Of a DNA stretch of 64,000 nt, positions 36,031-44,897 are shown piece after piece. The notes beneath the pieces are model-generated. The model worked only from the letters and a program-made list of their open reading frames with translations. It ran no database searches and was not told the DNA's origin. How positions within the stretch are numbered: the stretch's first letter is position 1; each line of letters opens with the position of its first letter. Source of the stretch: an uncultured Craurococcus sp. (lineage in GTDB: Bacteria; Pseudomonadota; Alphaproteobacteria; Acetobacterales; Acetobacteraceae); assembly GCA_902805545.1 (NCBI GenBank), contig CADCTD010000165.1:1-64000 (forward strand). The letters run 5' to 3'. The position numbers and the translations under genes are program-made.

Positions 36031-36417
36031 TCAGGCGGCCGCCCTGCTGCCGTAGGCCCGCAGCATCCGCGCCATCACCCCCTCGGGCCCGCCAGCGGCA
36101 ACCGGGCCACGCTCCTGCGCGCCGAGCAGCGCCGACAGCCCATCCGTCCCCATGGCCGGGCGGCTGCCCCCAGGGTGGTGCGGCCGGGCCTTCGCCATCT
36201 CCGCGGCGCTGAGCTTGCCGTCGCCATCGGTATCGAGGGACGCGAAGGCGGCATCCATTGCCCCCGCCCCGGCAGAGGCTGCCGGTTTCGCCTGGGCCTG
36301 GAACTCGGCGAGCGAGATGTTGCCGTCGCGCTCCTTGTCGGCGCGGCTGAACACCTGCTGCCGCATCTGCTGGATCAGGGCGGCATTGCCGGCACCGCCG
36401 GCGCTTGAGACCTGCAT
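36031..36417 (-). CDS. EF-hand calcium-binding protein
   Basis: A 128-residue small protein with two canonical EF-hand loops, DKERDGNISLAEF and DTDGDGKLSAAEM, each with the 12-residue Asp/Asn/Glu coordination pattern. No signal peptide is evident, so it may be cytoplasmic or leaderless. ATG 36417 has GGAGAGG eight bases upstream; an in-frame ATG at 36486, seven bases after the RlmM-like gene, is the alternative. The Ala/Gly/His-rich C-terminus is low in complexity. Calcium sensing is the family's likely role; the partner is unknown. Confidence 0.8.
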   Translation of the reverse strand: MQVSSAGGAGNAALIQQMRQQVFSRADKERDGNISLAEFQAQAKPAASAGAGAMDAAFASLDTDGDGKLSAAEMAKARPHHPGGSRPAMGTDGLSALLGAQERGPVAAGGPEGVMARMLRAYGSRAAA

Positions 36418-36492
36418 GACCTTCGCCTCTCCGCTGCCCCCGGCCCCATGCCGGTCCGCAGCGCCGGGCAGCACAGCATCCGCCATGCCAGC

Positions 36493-37401
36493 TCAGCCGA
36501 GCCGCACCACCATCAGCTCGTGCTTGTTGTGCGCCCCGTGGAAGACCATCGCGCCCGGGATGGCCGCGAACTCCGCCGCCGCCGCATGGTCCGTCTCGCC
36601 CTGGAACTTGATGGTGCAGCAGATGTTCCGCGCCCACCCCGCCTCCAGCCAGCGCAGCACCAGGGCGAGCAGCCGGCGGGGGTAGCAGATCACGTCGCTG
36701 AACAGCCAGTCGACGGCGGGCATGTGCCGCGGGTCGAGGCCGAAGGCGCTCTCCTGCCGCATGGCGACACCCGGCATCGCCGCGACCGCCGGGTCGAGCG
36801 GCGCCTTGTCCACCGCCGTCACCTGCGCGCCGAGCTGCGCCAGCGCCCAGGTCCACCCGCCCGGCGAGGCGCCGAGATCGAGGCAGGTCTCCCCCGGCAG
36901 CGGCCAGCGCCCGGCGCGGGTCAGCGCCTCCCAGAGCTTGAGATAGGCCCGGCTCGGCGGCCCCTCCCGGTCCTCGACGAATTGCACCGCGCCGTTGACG
37001 AAGGGGCTGGTCTTGGTCGGGCTCAGCAGCATCCGGTCCGGCGCCAGCAGGGTCCAGGCGCCGAGATGCGCGGCTGGCGGCGCCTCGGGGAAGAGCAACG
37101 GCCGCGCCTTCACCGGCGGCAACCGCTCGGCGATCAGCGCTGCCCGGCGATGCTGGCCATGGGCATAGAGCGCCCAGTTCCGCTGGATCGCCCGCAGCGC
37201 ATCCGCGGCCGCCTTCACCGAGGGGGCCGGCACCTCCTCGGGCGCCGTCCAGGCCTCGAGCGCCCAGGCGAGCGCCCGCGGTGGCTCGGGCGAGAGGGCG
37301 AGGCGCCCATGCCAGGCGCTGATGCTGCCGCCGGCCAGGCGCAGCTCCTCGGCCAGCTCCGCCTCGAAGCCCTCGGCGGCGAGATAGGCCGCCCCGATCA
37401 T
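36493..37401 (-). CDS. RlmM-like FtsJ-fold SAM-dependent methyltransferase
   Basis: A 302-residue enzyme similar to the catalytic half of RlmM, which 2'-O-methylates C2498 of 23S rRNA. The SAM loop is TCLDLGASPGGWTWALAQLGA, with DWLFSDVICYPRRLLALV and KFQGETDH supplying the Lys-Asp-Lys-Glu-type residues of the FtsJ fold, and LLSPTKTSPFVNGAVQF upstream. The N-terminal region is shorter than in E. coli RlmM, lacking a full THUMP domain. The start overlaps the DUF423 stop (ATGA at 37398-37401). Confidence 0.82.
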   Translation of the reverse strand: MIGAAYLAAEGFEAELAEELRLAGGSISAWHGRLALSPEPPRALAWALEAWTAPEEVPAPSVKAAADALRAIQRNWALYAHGQHRRAALIAERLPPVKARPLLFPEAPPAAHLGAWTLLAPDRMLLSPTKTSPFVNGAVQFVEDREGPPSRAYLKLWEALTRAGRWPLPGETCLDLGASPGGWTWALAQLGAQVTAVDKAPLDPAVAAMPGVAMRQESAFGLDPRHMPAVDWLFSDVICYPRRLLALVLRWLEAGWARNICCTIKFQGETDHAAAAEFAAIPGAMVFHGAHNKHELMVVRLG

Positions 37402-37766
37402 CGCCGTACCAGCGCCGAGAGGCCGAGCAGCGCCCAGGCCGCCATCAGCAGCATGCCGCCCGTCGGCGCCACCGCCCCGAGCGAGACGCCGCCGATCGCC
37501 ACCGCATAGACCCCGCCGCAGAAGAGGATCAGCCCGAGCGCGAAGCCCGCCCCGGCTAGATGCACGAGCAGGCTGGCCCGCCGCTCCGCCCAGAGCCCCG
37601 TGGCCAGCAGGGCGAGGGCGTGCCAGCCCTGCATCTGGATGCCGTTCGCCAGGATGCCGAGCCGCGCCGGGTCGAGCCGCGCCGGCGCCCCATGCGCGGC
37701 CCATGCCGCGAGGCCGACGGCGGTGAGCCCGGCGAGCGCGCCGAGGGCAAGCCAGAGACGATGCAT
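37398..37766 (-). CDS. DUF423 family membrane protein
   Basis: A 122-residue protein of the DUF423/YgdD family. Four hydrophobic helices are visible: about 4-26, 45-60, 68-90 and 98-118. The AAHGAPARLDPARLGILANGIQMQGWHALALL motif is the family's conserved part. Function is unknown. It is translationally coupled to the RlmM-like gene and follows the endonuclease V gene closely, so the three probably share a transcript. Recognition of the family is from motif and size. Confidence 0.88.
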   Translation of the reverse strand: MHRLWLALGALAGLTAVGLAAWAAHGAPARLDPARLGILANGIQMQGWHALALLATGLWAERRASLLVHLAGAGFALGLILFCGGVYAVAIGGVSLGAVAPTGGMLLMAAWALLGLSALVRR

Positions 37767-37775
37767 GGCCGCGGT

Positions 37776-38486
37776 CTACCCCGCCGCCCCGGGCTTGGCG
37801 ACCCCATGCCCGCGCCGCGCGGCATTCGCCGCCAGATGCGCCTGGCGCGTCGGCTCCGGCAGGCGATAGCCGGTGCCGCAGCGCCGAACCCAATCGACCG
37901 CCGTCGCCGGCGAGACCCGGTGCCCCGCCGAGATGTAGAGCGGGTTGGACCGCCGCCGCGTGCGCAGCACCGTCCCCAGCATCCGCCCCTTCCAGGCAAG
38001 CGGCACCGCCTCGCCCGGTGCCTCGCCCAACTCGCCCTCGGGCCGCCCGACCAGCGGCGACTTGGCGACGCCGATGCTCGGGATGTCCAGCACCACCCCG
38101 AGATGCGAGGCGATGCCGAGCCCCCGCGGATGCGCCACCCCATGCCCGTCCACCAGCACCAGGTCCGGCCGCTCGCCGAGCCTCGCCCAGGCCTCCAGCA
38201 GCGCCGGCACCTCGCGGAAGCCGAGGAAGCCAGGGATGTAGGGCATCGTCGCCCGCCGCACCGCGGAGGCGCTCGCCACCACCTCCAGCCCTGGCCAGGC
38301 CAGCACCACCACGGCGGCGAAGACCAGGTTCTCCGGATCGAAGCGGGTATTGCTGATATCCACCCCGCCGATCCGCCGCACCGGCCCCAGCGCATCCTCC
38401 GTCACCACCCGGGCGGCGAGCGCCACCTGCGCGGCGCGGGCGGTGGCGAGGTCGGGCGGGTCGATCCAGTCCGGCGGCAGGGTCAT
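37776..38486 (-). CDS. nfi: endonuclease V (deoxyinosine repair)
   Basis: A 236-residue Nfi enzyme that nicks DNA one base 3' of deoxyinosine, starting repair of deaminated adenine. The metal-binding Asp lies in IGGVDISNTRF, the PYIPGFLGFRE wedge motif carries the key Tyr and Glu, and DLVLVDGHGVAHPRGLGIASHLGV holds the third carboxylate. Full length for the family. It is upstream of DUF423 and the RlmM-like gene on the same strand, ten bases from DUF423. The assignment is firm. Confidence 0.94.
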   Translation of the reverse strand: MTLPPDWIDPPDLATARAAQVALAARVVTEDALGPVRRIGGVDISNTRFDPENLVFAAVVVLAWPGLEVVASASAVRRATMPYIPGFLGFREVPALLEAWARLGERPDLVLVDGHGVAHPRGLGIASHLGVVLDIPSIGVAKSPLVGRPEGELGEAPGEAVPLAWKGRMLGTVLRTRRRSNPLYISAGHRVSPATAVDWVRRCGTGYRLPEPTRQAHLAANAARRGHGVAKPGAAG

Positions 38487-38507
38487 GCCCGGGGCATACG
38501 CTCCGCC

Positions 38508-39374
38508 TCAGCCCGTGGTTGCCCCCAGCATGGCCGGGACGAGCAGGGCGAGGTTGTGCCGCATCATCGCCTCGTAGGTCGGGGCCGGGCCGTCGGGCGG
38601 CGAGAGCGTGTCGGCATAGAGCCGCCCGCGCAGGCTGATCCCCGCATCCCGCGCCAGCCGCTCCATCACCGCCTGGCTGCCCCGACCCTCGATGAAGACG
38701 GCCGAGACCCGCTCCGCCCGGATCTGCCGGATCAGCGCCGCCACCTGCGCCGCGGAGGGCTGCGCGTTGGGCGCGATGCCCTGCGGCGCCAGCACCCTCA
38801 CGCCGTAGCGGGCGGCGAAATAGTCGAAGGCGTCATGGCTGGTGACGACCACCCGCCGCTCCGGCGGCACGCGCGCGACCTCGCCGGCCACCCAGGCATC
38901 GAGCGCGGCGAGCCGCGCGTCGTACTCCGCCGCCCGCGCCGCCGCCGGCGGCAGCACCGCGCCGAGCCCGCGCGCGATGCCCGCCGCATAGGCCCGGGCG
39001 CGGGCCACGTCCTGCCAGGCATGGGGGTCGTTGCCGCGCGGCACGATGCCCTCGGTCGTGGTCACCACCCGTCCGCGGTAGCCCGTGCTCCGCAGCAGCC
39101 GGTCCAGCCAGGGCTCGAAGCCGAGCCCGTTGCGGATGACGAGCGCCGCCCCCTCGATCGCCCGCACCTCCGAGGGCCTTGGCTGGAAGACATGCGCATC
39201 CGTCTCCGGCCCGGCGAGCACCCGCAGCTCCACCGCCTCCCCGGCGAGCTGCCGCACCATGTCGCCGAGGATGGTGAAGGAGGCGACCACCACCGGCCGT
39301 CCCTGGGCGCGGCCACCCCCCGGCATCAGCAGGGCGGGAAGGGCGAGCAGGGCACGGCGGGAGGCGAGGGTCAT
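38508..39374 (-). CDS. zinc/manganese ABC-type substrate-binding protein
   Basis: A 288-residue periplasmic metal receptor of the ZnuA/MntC cluster. A signal peptide (RRALLALPALLMPGGGRAQ) precedes the metal site: His in DAHVFQP, His in NDPHAWQD, His in VTSHDAFDYFAARYGV and an acidic residue in LYADTLSPPDG. The His-rich loop of typical ZnuA is absent. No permease or ATPase lies beside it, so it is an orphan receptor. A perfect Zur-like palindrome lies directly upstream of the start codon, supporting zinc as ligand and repression when zinc is plentiful. Confidence 0.88.
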   Translation of the reverse strand: MTLASRRALLALPALLMPGGGRAQGRPVVVASFTILGDMVRQLAGEAVELRVLAGPETDAHVFQPRPSEVRAIEGAALVIRNGLGFEPWLDRLLRSTGYRGRVVTTTEGIVPRGNDPHAWQDVARARAYAAGIARGLGAVLPPAAARAAEYDARLAALDAWVAGEVARVPPERRVVVTSHDAFDYFAARYGVRVLAPQGIAPNAQPSAAQVAALIRQIRAERVSAVFIEGRGSQAVMERLARDAGISLRGRLYADTLSPPDGPAPTYEAMMRHNLALLVPAMLGATTG

Positions 39375-39389
39375 TGTTATAATATAACA
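39375..39389. promoter_or_regulatory. Zur-type operator palindrome
   Basis: TGTTATAATATAACA at 39375-39389 is a perfect 7-1-7 palindrome and matches the core of known Zur boxes (RTGTTATANTATAACAY). It touches the ATG of the zinc receptor (minus strand) and contains TATAAT reading toward the plus-strand gene at 39505, so it may control both directions. The minus-strand transcript would be nearly leaderless. Confidence 0.8.
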
Positions 39390-39504
39390 CCCGCACTTCC
39401 GATTGTCATCCGAATGCCGCCGATCGCATCTCGCGCGTTGGCGAAGCGCCCCTGACCGCCGATATTGGTCCGGCGACCCCCAACCTACGGAACGGACAGC
39501 GTGC

Positions 39505-40479
39505 ATGGCATCCAGCGAATGGGAGATCCCGCCGGAACTGCAGCCGGACCCGACCGATCACGCTTTCGATCTGGACGTGGCGCTGCGATCCGTCGTCGGG
39601 GTGAAGGCGCTGGTCCCGCCGGATGCCTTCACCGCGCAGAGCCTGGGGACGGAGCGGGTCGGCAGCGGCGTGGTGATCCGGCCGGACGGGCTGATCGCCA
39701 CCATCGGCTACATCGTCACCGAGGCCGAGAGCATCTGGCTCACCACCCATGACGGCCGCGCCATCCCCGGCCATGCCCTCGCCCATGATTTCGAGACGGG
39801 TTTCGGCCTGATCCAGGCCCTCGGCCGGCTCGACCTGCCCGCCCTGCCGGTCGAGGCCGGCGAGGCGCCGCAGCCGGGCGATGTCGCCGTGCTGGCCAGC
39901 GCCGGCGGCCGCAAGCACGCGCTGCGCTGCACCATCGCCGCCCGCCAGGAATTCGCCGGCTACTGGGAATACATGCTGGACGAGGCGCTCTTCACCGCCC
40001 CCGCGCACCCCTCCTGGGGCGGCGCCGGGCTGATCGGCGGCGACGGCCGGCTGATGGGCATCGGCTCCCTCGTCATGCAGCAGCAGGACGGCAAGGGGCG
40101 GCGCGTCGACCTCAACATGGTCGTCCCCGCCAGCCTGCTGCCGCCGGTGCTGGACGACCTGCTGAATTACGGCCGCCCCAACCGCCCGGCGCGGCCCTGG
40201 CTCGGCCTCTATGCCGGGGAGGACGAGGAGGGCGTGCTGGTCTCCTCCACCGCCCGGAACGGACCGGCGCAGAAGGCCGGGCTGCAGGAGGGGGACCGAT
40301 TGGTGGTGGTGGGCGGGCAGAAGGTTTCGGACCTCGCCAGCCTCTGGCGCGCGGTCTGGGCCTGCGGCTCGGCCGGGGCACGGGTGCCGGTGACCATCGC
40401 GCGGGAGGCCACGCCGCGCGACTTCACCATCGCCTCCATCGACCGCCGCAGCTTCCTCAAGCCGCCCCGCCTGCACTGA
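39505..40479 (+). CDS. HtrA-like pseudoprotease with PDZ domain
   Basis: A 324-residue relative of DegP/HtrA: protease-like fold at about 45-225, PDZ at about 235-315. All three catalytic positions are changed. In the usual GSGVVI..TNHHVV region, GSGVVIRPDGLIATIGYIV has Tyr69 for His; the D-I-A-L segment is G-F-G-L (Gly99 for Asp); and GNSGGA is PSWGGA (Trp171 for Ser). The protein cannot be a normal serine protease. There is no signal peptide, so it is probably cytoplasmic. A scaffolding or peptide-binding role is inferred. The stop overlaps the hydrolase start (TGATG). Confidence 0.87.
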   Translation: MASSEWEIPPELQPDPTDHAFDLDVALRSVVGVKALVPPDAFTAQSLGTERVGSGVVIRPDGLIATIGYIVTEAESIWLTTHDGRAIPGHALAHDFETGFGLIQALGRLDLPALPVEAGEAPQPGDVAVLASAGGRKHALRCTIAARQEFAGYWEYMLDEALFTAPAHPSWGGAGLIGGDGRLMGIGSLVMQQQDGKGRRVDLNMVVPASLLPPVLDDLLNYGRPNRPARPWLGLYAGEDEEGVLVSSTARNGPAQKAGLQEGDRLVVVGGQKVSDLASLWRAVWACGSAGARVPVTIAREATPRDFTIASIDRRSFLKPPRLH

Positions 40480-42059
40480 TGGCCGCGCTCGACGACCTCG
40501 CGCTCCGCCGCCAGGCCCGCCGCCTGCTGGCGCCCTGGGACCGGCCCGGCTCGCCCGGCGCGACGCTCGGGCTGGTGCGGGACGGGGCGCTTGCCCTGCA
40601 TGAGAGCGCCGGCCTCGCCAGCATCGAGTTGGGCGTGCCGATCGGGCCGGAGACCTGCTTCCGCGTCGCCTCGGTCAGCAAGCAGTTCACCTGCGCCGCG
40701 ATCCTGCTGCTCGCGGCGGATGGCCGGCTCTCGGTCGGGGATTCCGTCCACGACCACCTGCCGGAGCTGCCGGATCTCGGCGCCCGCATCAGCCTCGACC
40801 AGCTGATGCACAACGTCTCCGGCCTGCGCGACATGCTGGAGCTGATGCGCCTCGGCGGCGCCGACCTCTCCCATCCCTGCCGGACCGAGGACCTGCTCGC
40901 CGCCATAGGCCGGCAGCGGGGGCTGAATTTCGCCCCCGGCACGCGCTTCCGCTACTCCAACACCGGCTTCCTCCTGCTCGGCCGCATCGTCGAGCGGGTG
41001 AGCGGCGAGTCCTTCGGCGACTTTCTCGCCCGCCGCATCTTCGCCCCGCTCGGCATGACCCGCACGCGCCACACGCCGAGCGTCGCCGAGGTCGCGCCCG
41101 GCCTCGCCACCGGCTACCTGCCCCACCAAGGCGAGAGTTTCCTTCGCGCCCAGCACGGCTTCCCGCTTGGCGGCGAGGGCGGCCTGGTCTCCTGCGTGGA
41201 GGACCTGGCGCTCTGGGACCGCAACTTCGACACCGGCCGCATCCCCGGCCTCGCCGAGGCGCTGGCCGAGCAGCAGCCCTTCGCCAATGGAGGGCCGAAT
41301 CTCTACGCCCGCGGGCTGGAGGTGGCGCAATATCGCGGCCTTCGCACCGTGGACCACGGCGGGCTCTGGCCCGGCTACAAGACCTGCTTCCTTCGCGTGC
41401 CGGAGGGCGGGATGACGGTGATCGCCATCGCCAACCATGGCGGCATCGACGCCCATGCCCTCGCCCATCGCCTGCTCGATGCGGCGCTCGAGGGTAGGCC
41501 GGGATTCCACCCCATGCCGCCCATGCCCCGCCTCGATGGCCTTGCCGGCCGCTGGATCGCGCCGGAGAGCGGCGCCACCGTCGAATTCGCCGAAGGGCCG
41601 ACCGCGACGCAGCATGGCGTGCCCTTCTCCCTCGCGCCGACCGAGGATAGGCGCCTCGCCGCCTGCCGCGGCGCCTTCCCCTTCACCGCGAGCCTGCCCG
41701 AGGGCGACAGCCTCCTCATCGAGACCGATGCCGGCACCATCACCCGATTCCGCCGCGCCCCGGATGAGGCCAGCCTGCCCGAGGGCCTGGCCGGCCGCTG
41801 GCAGTGCGAGGAGCTCGGCACGACCTGGGCCATCGTCCCGCATGAGGGCGGCCTCGCGGTGCAGGTCCGCGGCCCGGTCGCCAGCGCCGGCCCCTGGCCG
41901 CTGGAGGGGATCGAGGGCGATGCCTTCCGCATCCGCACCCCCGGCACGCTCTTCCAGGGCTGGCTCGATGGCCGGGCGGAGCGCGGCGCCGGTGGCCGCC
42001 TCGCCGGCTTCACCGTGAACGGCGCACGGGCGAGCGGGCTGCGTTTCCTCCCCGCCTGA
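40479..42059 (+). CDS. serine hydrolase, D-aminopeptidase-like (class C beta-lactamase fold)
   Basis: A 526-residue penicillin-binding-type hydrolase close in layout to Ochrobactrum D-aminopeptidase (DmpB/Dap): catalytic domain about 20-330, then two C-terminal beta-barrel-like domains (about 345-520). The SxxK motif is S65-V-S-K68, YSN occurs near 156 (FRYSNTGF) and the HxG motif is DHGGLWPG. It would remove N-terminal D-residues from peptides, if the family role holds. There is no signal peptide. It is translationally coupled to the dead HtrA relative. Confidence 0.85.
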   Translation: MAALDDLALRRQARRLLAPWDRPGSPGATLGLVRDGALALHESAGLASIELGVPIGPETCFRVASVSKQFTCAAILLLAADGRLSVGDSVHDHLPELPDLGARISLDQLMHNVSGLRDMLELMRLGGADLSHPCRTEDLLAAIGRQRGLNFAPGTRFRYSNTGFLLLGRIVERVSGESFGDFLARRIFAPLGMTRTRHTPSVAEVAPGLATGYLPHQGESFLRAQHGFPLGGEGGLVSCVEDLALWDRNFDTGRIPGLAEALAEQQPFANGGPNLYARGLEVAQYRGLRTVDHGGLWPGYKTCFLRVPEGGMTVIAIANHGGIDAHALAHRLLDAALEGRPGFHPMPPMPRLDGLAGRWIAPESGATVEFAEGPTATQHGVPFSLAPTEDRRLAACRGAFPFTASLPEGDSLLIETDAGTITRFRRAPDEASLPEGLAGRWQCEELGTTWAIVPHEGGLAVQVRGPVASAGPWPLEGIEGDAFRIRTPGTLFQGWLDGRAERGAGGRLAGFTVNGARASGLRFLPA

Positions 42060-42094
42060 AGGCTGGCAGACTTCCTCCCCACCTGGGAGGACGC

Positions 42095-43777
42095 ATGGCC
42101 ATGGCCGAAAGCACCTACACCGTCGGCGACCTGGTCGCCGAGTTCCTCGCCCGCATCGGCGTCACCACCTGCTTCGGCATCGTCTCCGTCCACAACATCC
42201 CGATGCTGGACGGCATCGGCCGGCGCAACGCCATCCGCTACGTCATGGCCCGCGGCGAGATGGGCGCGGGGCACATGGCGGATGCCTATGCGCGCGCCTC
42301 CGGCCATCTCGGCGTGGTCTTCTCCTCGACCGGGCCGGGCGCCGCCAACACCGTCCCTGGCCTGGCCGAGGCGCTGTTCGCGGGCAGCCCCGTGCTGCAC
42401 ATCACCGGCCAGACCGCGACGAAATACATCGACCGCGACATGGGCACGGTGCACGACCTGCCGGGCCAGACGGCGATGCTCGCCGCCGTCTGCAAATCCG
42501 CCTTCCGCATCCGCTCGGCGGCGGAAGCGCTCGGCATGCTGACCCGCGCCGCGGCGCTGGCCCTGACGCCGCCCCGCGGGCCCGTCAGCATCGAGATCCC
42601 GATCGACATCCAGCGCACCGCCATCCCCCGCCCGGCGGAGCTGGACCGGCTGGTCCTGCCCATCCCGCCCGCGCTGCCGCCCGATCCGGCAGCGCTCGAT
42701 GAGGCGGCCGCCATCCTCGCCGCGGCACGCCGCCCGATGCTCTGGCTCGGCAATGGCGCGAAGGAGGCGGGTGCGGCGGCGATGCGGCTGATGGCGCTCG
42801 GCTTCGGCGCCGTCTCCTCCTGGAACGGCCGGGGCATCATCCCCGAGGACCATCCGATGACCCTCGGCGGGATGCATGGCAACGGCTCGCCCCGCGTGCA
42901 GGAATTCTACGGCACGGTGGATGCCATGCTCGTCGTCGGCAGCCGGCTGCGCGGGCATGAGACGATGGATTTCTCGCTCAGGCTGCCGAAGCGGCTGATC
43001 CAGGCCGATATCGACCCGCGCGCCAATGGCCGCACCTATCCGAGCGAGCTTTTCCTCTGCGGCGACGCTGGTCTGGTGATGGCGGGCCTCGCCGAGCGCC
43101 TCGCCGGCCGCATCGCCATCGACCCCGGCTTCGCCACGGATTTCGCCGAGCTGCGCCGCCGCGCCACGGCCGAGTACCGCGACGCGCTCGGCCCCTATGC
43201 CGACTTCCCCGCCGCGCTGCGTGCGGCCCTGCCGCGCGACGCGCTCTTCGTCCGCGACGTGACGCTGAGCAACTCCTCCTGGGGCAACCGCATCTTCCCG
43301 GTCTACGGACCGCGCGACGCGGTGCATCCGGTGAGCGCCGCGATCGGCCCCGGCCTGCCGCTCGGCATCGGCGCGGCGATGGCGGGAGGGGGCCGCAAGA
43401 CCATCGCCATGGTCGGCGACGGCGGCTTCGCGCTGAACCAGACGGAGCTCTGGACCGCGGTGCAGGAACGCGCCGAGCTGATCGTCATGGTGATGAACGA
43501 CCGCGGCTACGGCGTCATCAAGCACATCCAGGGCGCATTGCAGGAAGGGCGGATGTTCTTCGGCGACCTGCAGGGGCCGGACTTCGGGCAGCTCGCCGCC
43601 GTCGCCGGACTGCCCGGCTTCAAGGTATCCTCGGTCGGCGAGCTGGGCAGCGTGGTGGAACGCGCCGTCGCCACCCCCGGCCCCTCGCTGGTCGAGGTGG
43701 ACATGGCGGCGATCGGCGCCTTCCCGCCCTATGCGCCCTACAACGCCATGGGCATCTACGCGAGGCCGAGCCGGTAG
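42095..43777 (+). CDS. thiamine diphosphate enzyme (acetolactate synthase family)
   Basis: A 560-residue TPP-dependent enzyme with the three-domain plan of acetolactate synthase-like proteins. The catalytic Glu is in VMARGEMGAGHMADAYAR (about 52-69), and the TPP motif is MVGDGGFALNQTELWTAV (about 450), with NDRGYGV after it. Genuine acetolactate synthases have an adjacent small subunit; none is here, so a benzoylformate decarboxylase, oxalyl-CoA or other catabolic relative is plausible. Its 3' end overlaps the convergent amidohydrolase by 22 bases. Confidence 0.88.
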   Translation: MAMAESTYTVGDLVAEFLARIGVTTCFGIVSVHNIPMLDGIGRRNAIRYVMARGEMGAGHMADAYARASGHLGVVFSSTGPGAANTVPGLAEALFAGSPVLHITGQTATKYIDRDMGTVHDLPGQTAMLAAVCKSAFRIRSAAEALGMLTRAAALALTPPRGPVSIEIPIDIQRTAIPRPAELDRLVLPIPPALPPDPAALDEAAAILAAARRPMLWLGNGAKEAGAAAMRLMALGFGAVSSWNGRGIIPEDHPMTLGGMHGNGSPRVQEFYGTVDAMLVVGSRLRGHETMDFSLRLPKRLIQADIDPRANGRTYPSELFLCGDAGLVMAGLAERLAGRIAIDPGFATDFAELRRRATAEYRDALGPYADFPAALRAALPRDALFVRDVTLSNSSWGNRIFPVYGPRDAVHPVSAAIGPGLPLGIGAAMAGGGRKTIAMVGDGGFALNQTELWTAVQERAELIVMVMNDRGYGVIKHIQGALQEGRMFFGDLQGPDFGQLAAVAGLPGFKVSSVGELGSVVERAVATPGPSLVEVDMAAIGAFPPYAPYNAMGIYARPSR

Positions 43778-44790
43778 AAGCGGCTCGCCGTCCCGCTGAA
43801 GAGCGCATGGCGCTCCCCGGCGGAGGCGCCGGAGGCGAGCGTCTTGCAGGCATTCCAGAAGACGCCGTAGCCGTAGCTGCCCTTGTCTACGGGGAAGTTG
43901 CTCTCGAACATGCAGCGCGCCGCGCCGAAGAGCTCGATGGTCGTCTCGATATAGGGCCGCCACGCCGCCGCCAGCGCATCGGAGGAGGGCGGCGCCTCGC
44001 CCTCCTCGAAGCCGAAGCCGTTGATCCGCATGCCGAGCCCGCCGAGCTTCACCGAGACATTCGGGCAGGTGGCCAGCTCCCGCATCGCCGCCCGCCATGC
44101 CGCGAAGACCTCGTCCCGCCTCCCCGCATAAGCCTTGATGCCGAGCGGCCCGCCCACATGGTCGAGCACGATCGGCGTCTCCGGAAAGGCCCGCGCCAGC
44201 GCCACGAGGTCCGGGATCTGCGGATGGTAGAGCCAGGCATCGAAGCTGAGGCCGAGCGGCGCGAGCTGGGCGAAGCCCGCGCGGAAATCCTCGCGGAAGA
44301 GAATGTCCCGCGGCGTCGCATAGCCTGGCGTGGCGAGCGAGGCATCCGCATCCCAGCTGGTGATGTGGCGGATGCCGCGGAAGCGCCCGTTGCCGGCCTG
44401 GATATGCGCCTCCAGCACCTCCCGCACCGCGGCCCCGAGCAGGAGGTTGGCATGGCTGACGATGCCGGCGCAGGCGCGGATCGGACCGTAGAGCCCGCTC
44501 GCGCTCATCGCCGCGACGCCATTGGCGAACTCCGTCTCGCCGATCGGCTGCATCGCCTCCGGCCCGTCGGCGCGGTGCATGGCGCGGCACTGGACAAAGA
44601 CGGTGGCGAGGATGTTGTGCCCCTGCCCCGTATCGGCCAGCAGCTCCGGCAGCAGGTAGCGCCAGCCCGGCCGGTCCCAGAGGTGGTGGTGCGGGTCGAT
44701 GATCGGCAGGCCCGGGTCGAGCGGCGCCTCGCCGTGCCGCGCCAGCCATTCCTCCCGCACCGGGGCGTAATGCGAGTGCGCGTTGCTCAT
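43756..44790 (-). CDS. amidohydrolase family (TIM-barrel) protein
   Basis: A 344-residue PF04909-type amidohydrolase. The metal site is started by IIDPHHHLWDRPG; a further His is in VLDHVGGPLG, with SNFPVDKGSYGYGVFWNACKT near the end. Relatives hydrolyse lactones or decarboxylate aromatic acids; 2-pyrone-4,6-dicarboxylate and lactone hydrolases are similar. ATG 44790 (MSNAHSHY) is chosen. It is convergent with the TPP enzyme and divergent from the CoA transferase. The substrate is unknown. Confidence 0.88.
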   Translation of the reverse strand: MSNAHSHYAPVREEWLARHGEAPLDPGLPIIDPHHHLWDRPGWRYLLPELLADTGQGHNILATVFVQCRAMHRADGPEAMQPIGETEFANGVAAMSASGLYGPIRACAGIVSHANLLLGAAVREVLEAHIQAGNGRFRGIRHITSWDADASLATPGYATPRDILFREDFRAGFAQLAPLGLSFDAWLYHPQIPDLVALARAFPETPIVLDHVGGPLGIKAYAGRRDEVFAAWRAAMRELATCPNVSVKLGGLGMRINGFGFEEGEAPPSSDALAAAWRPYIETTIELFGAARCMFESNFPVDKGSYGYGVFWNACKTLASGASAGERHALFSGTASRFYRLGLA

Positions 44791-44897
44791 GGCATTGTTT
44801 CCCCTGCCTGGTTCCTGTGGGCGCTTCCTCCCGCCGAGGATACCCCTGCCCGCCAAGCCCGCCTATGCTTGGCCGCCTATCGAGGGAGGTCCAGGGA

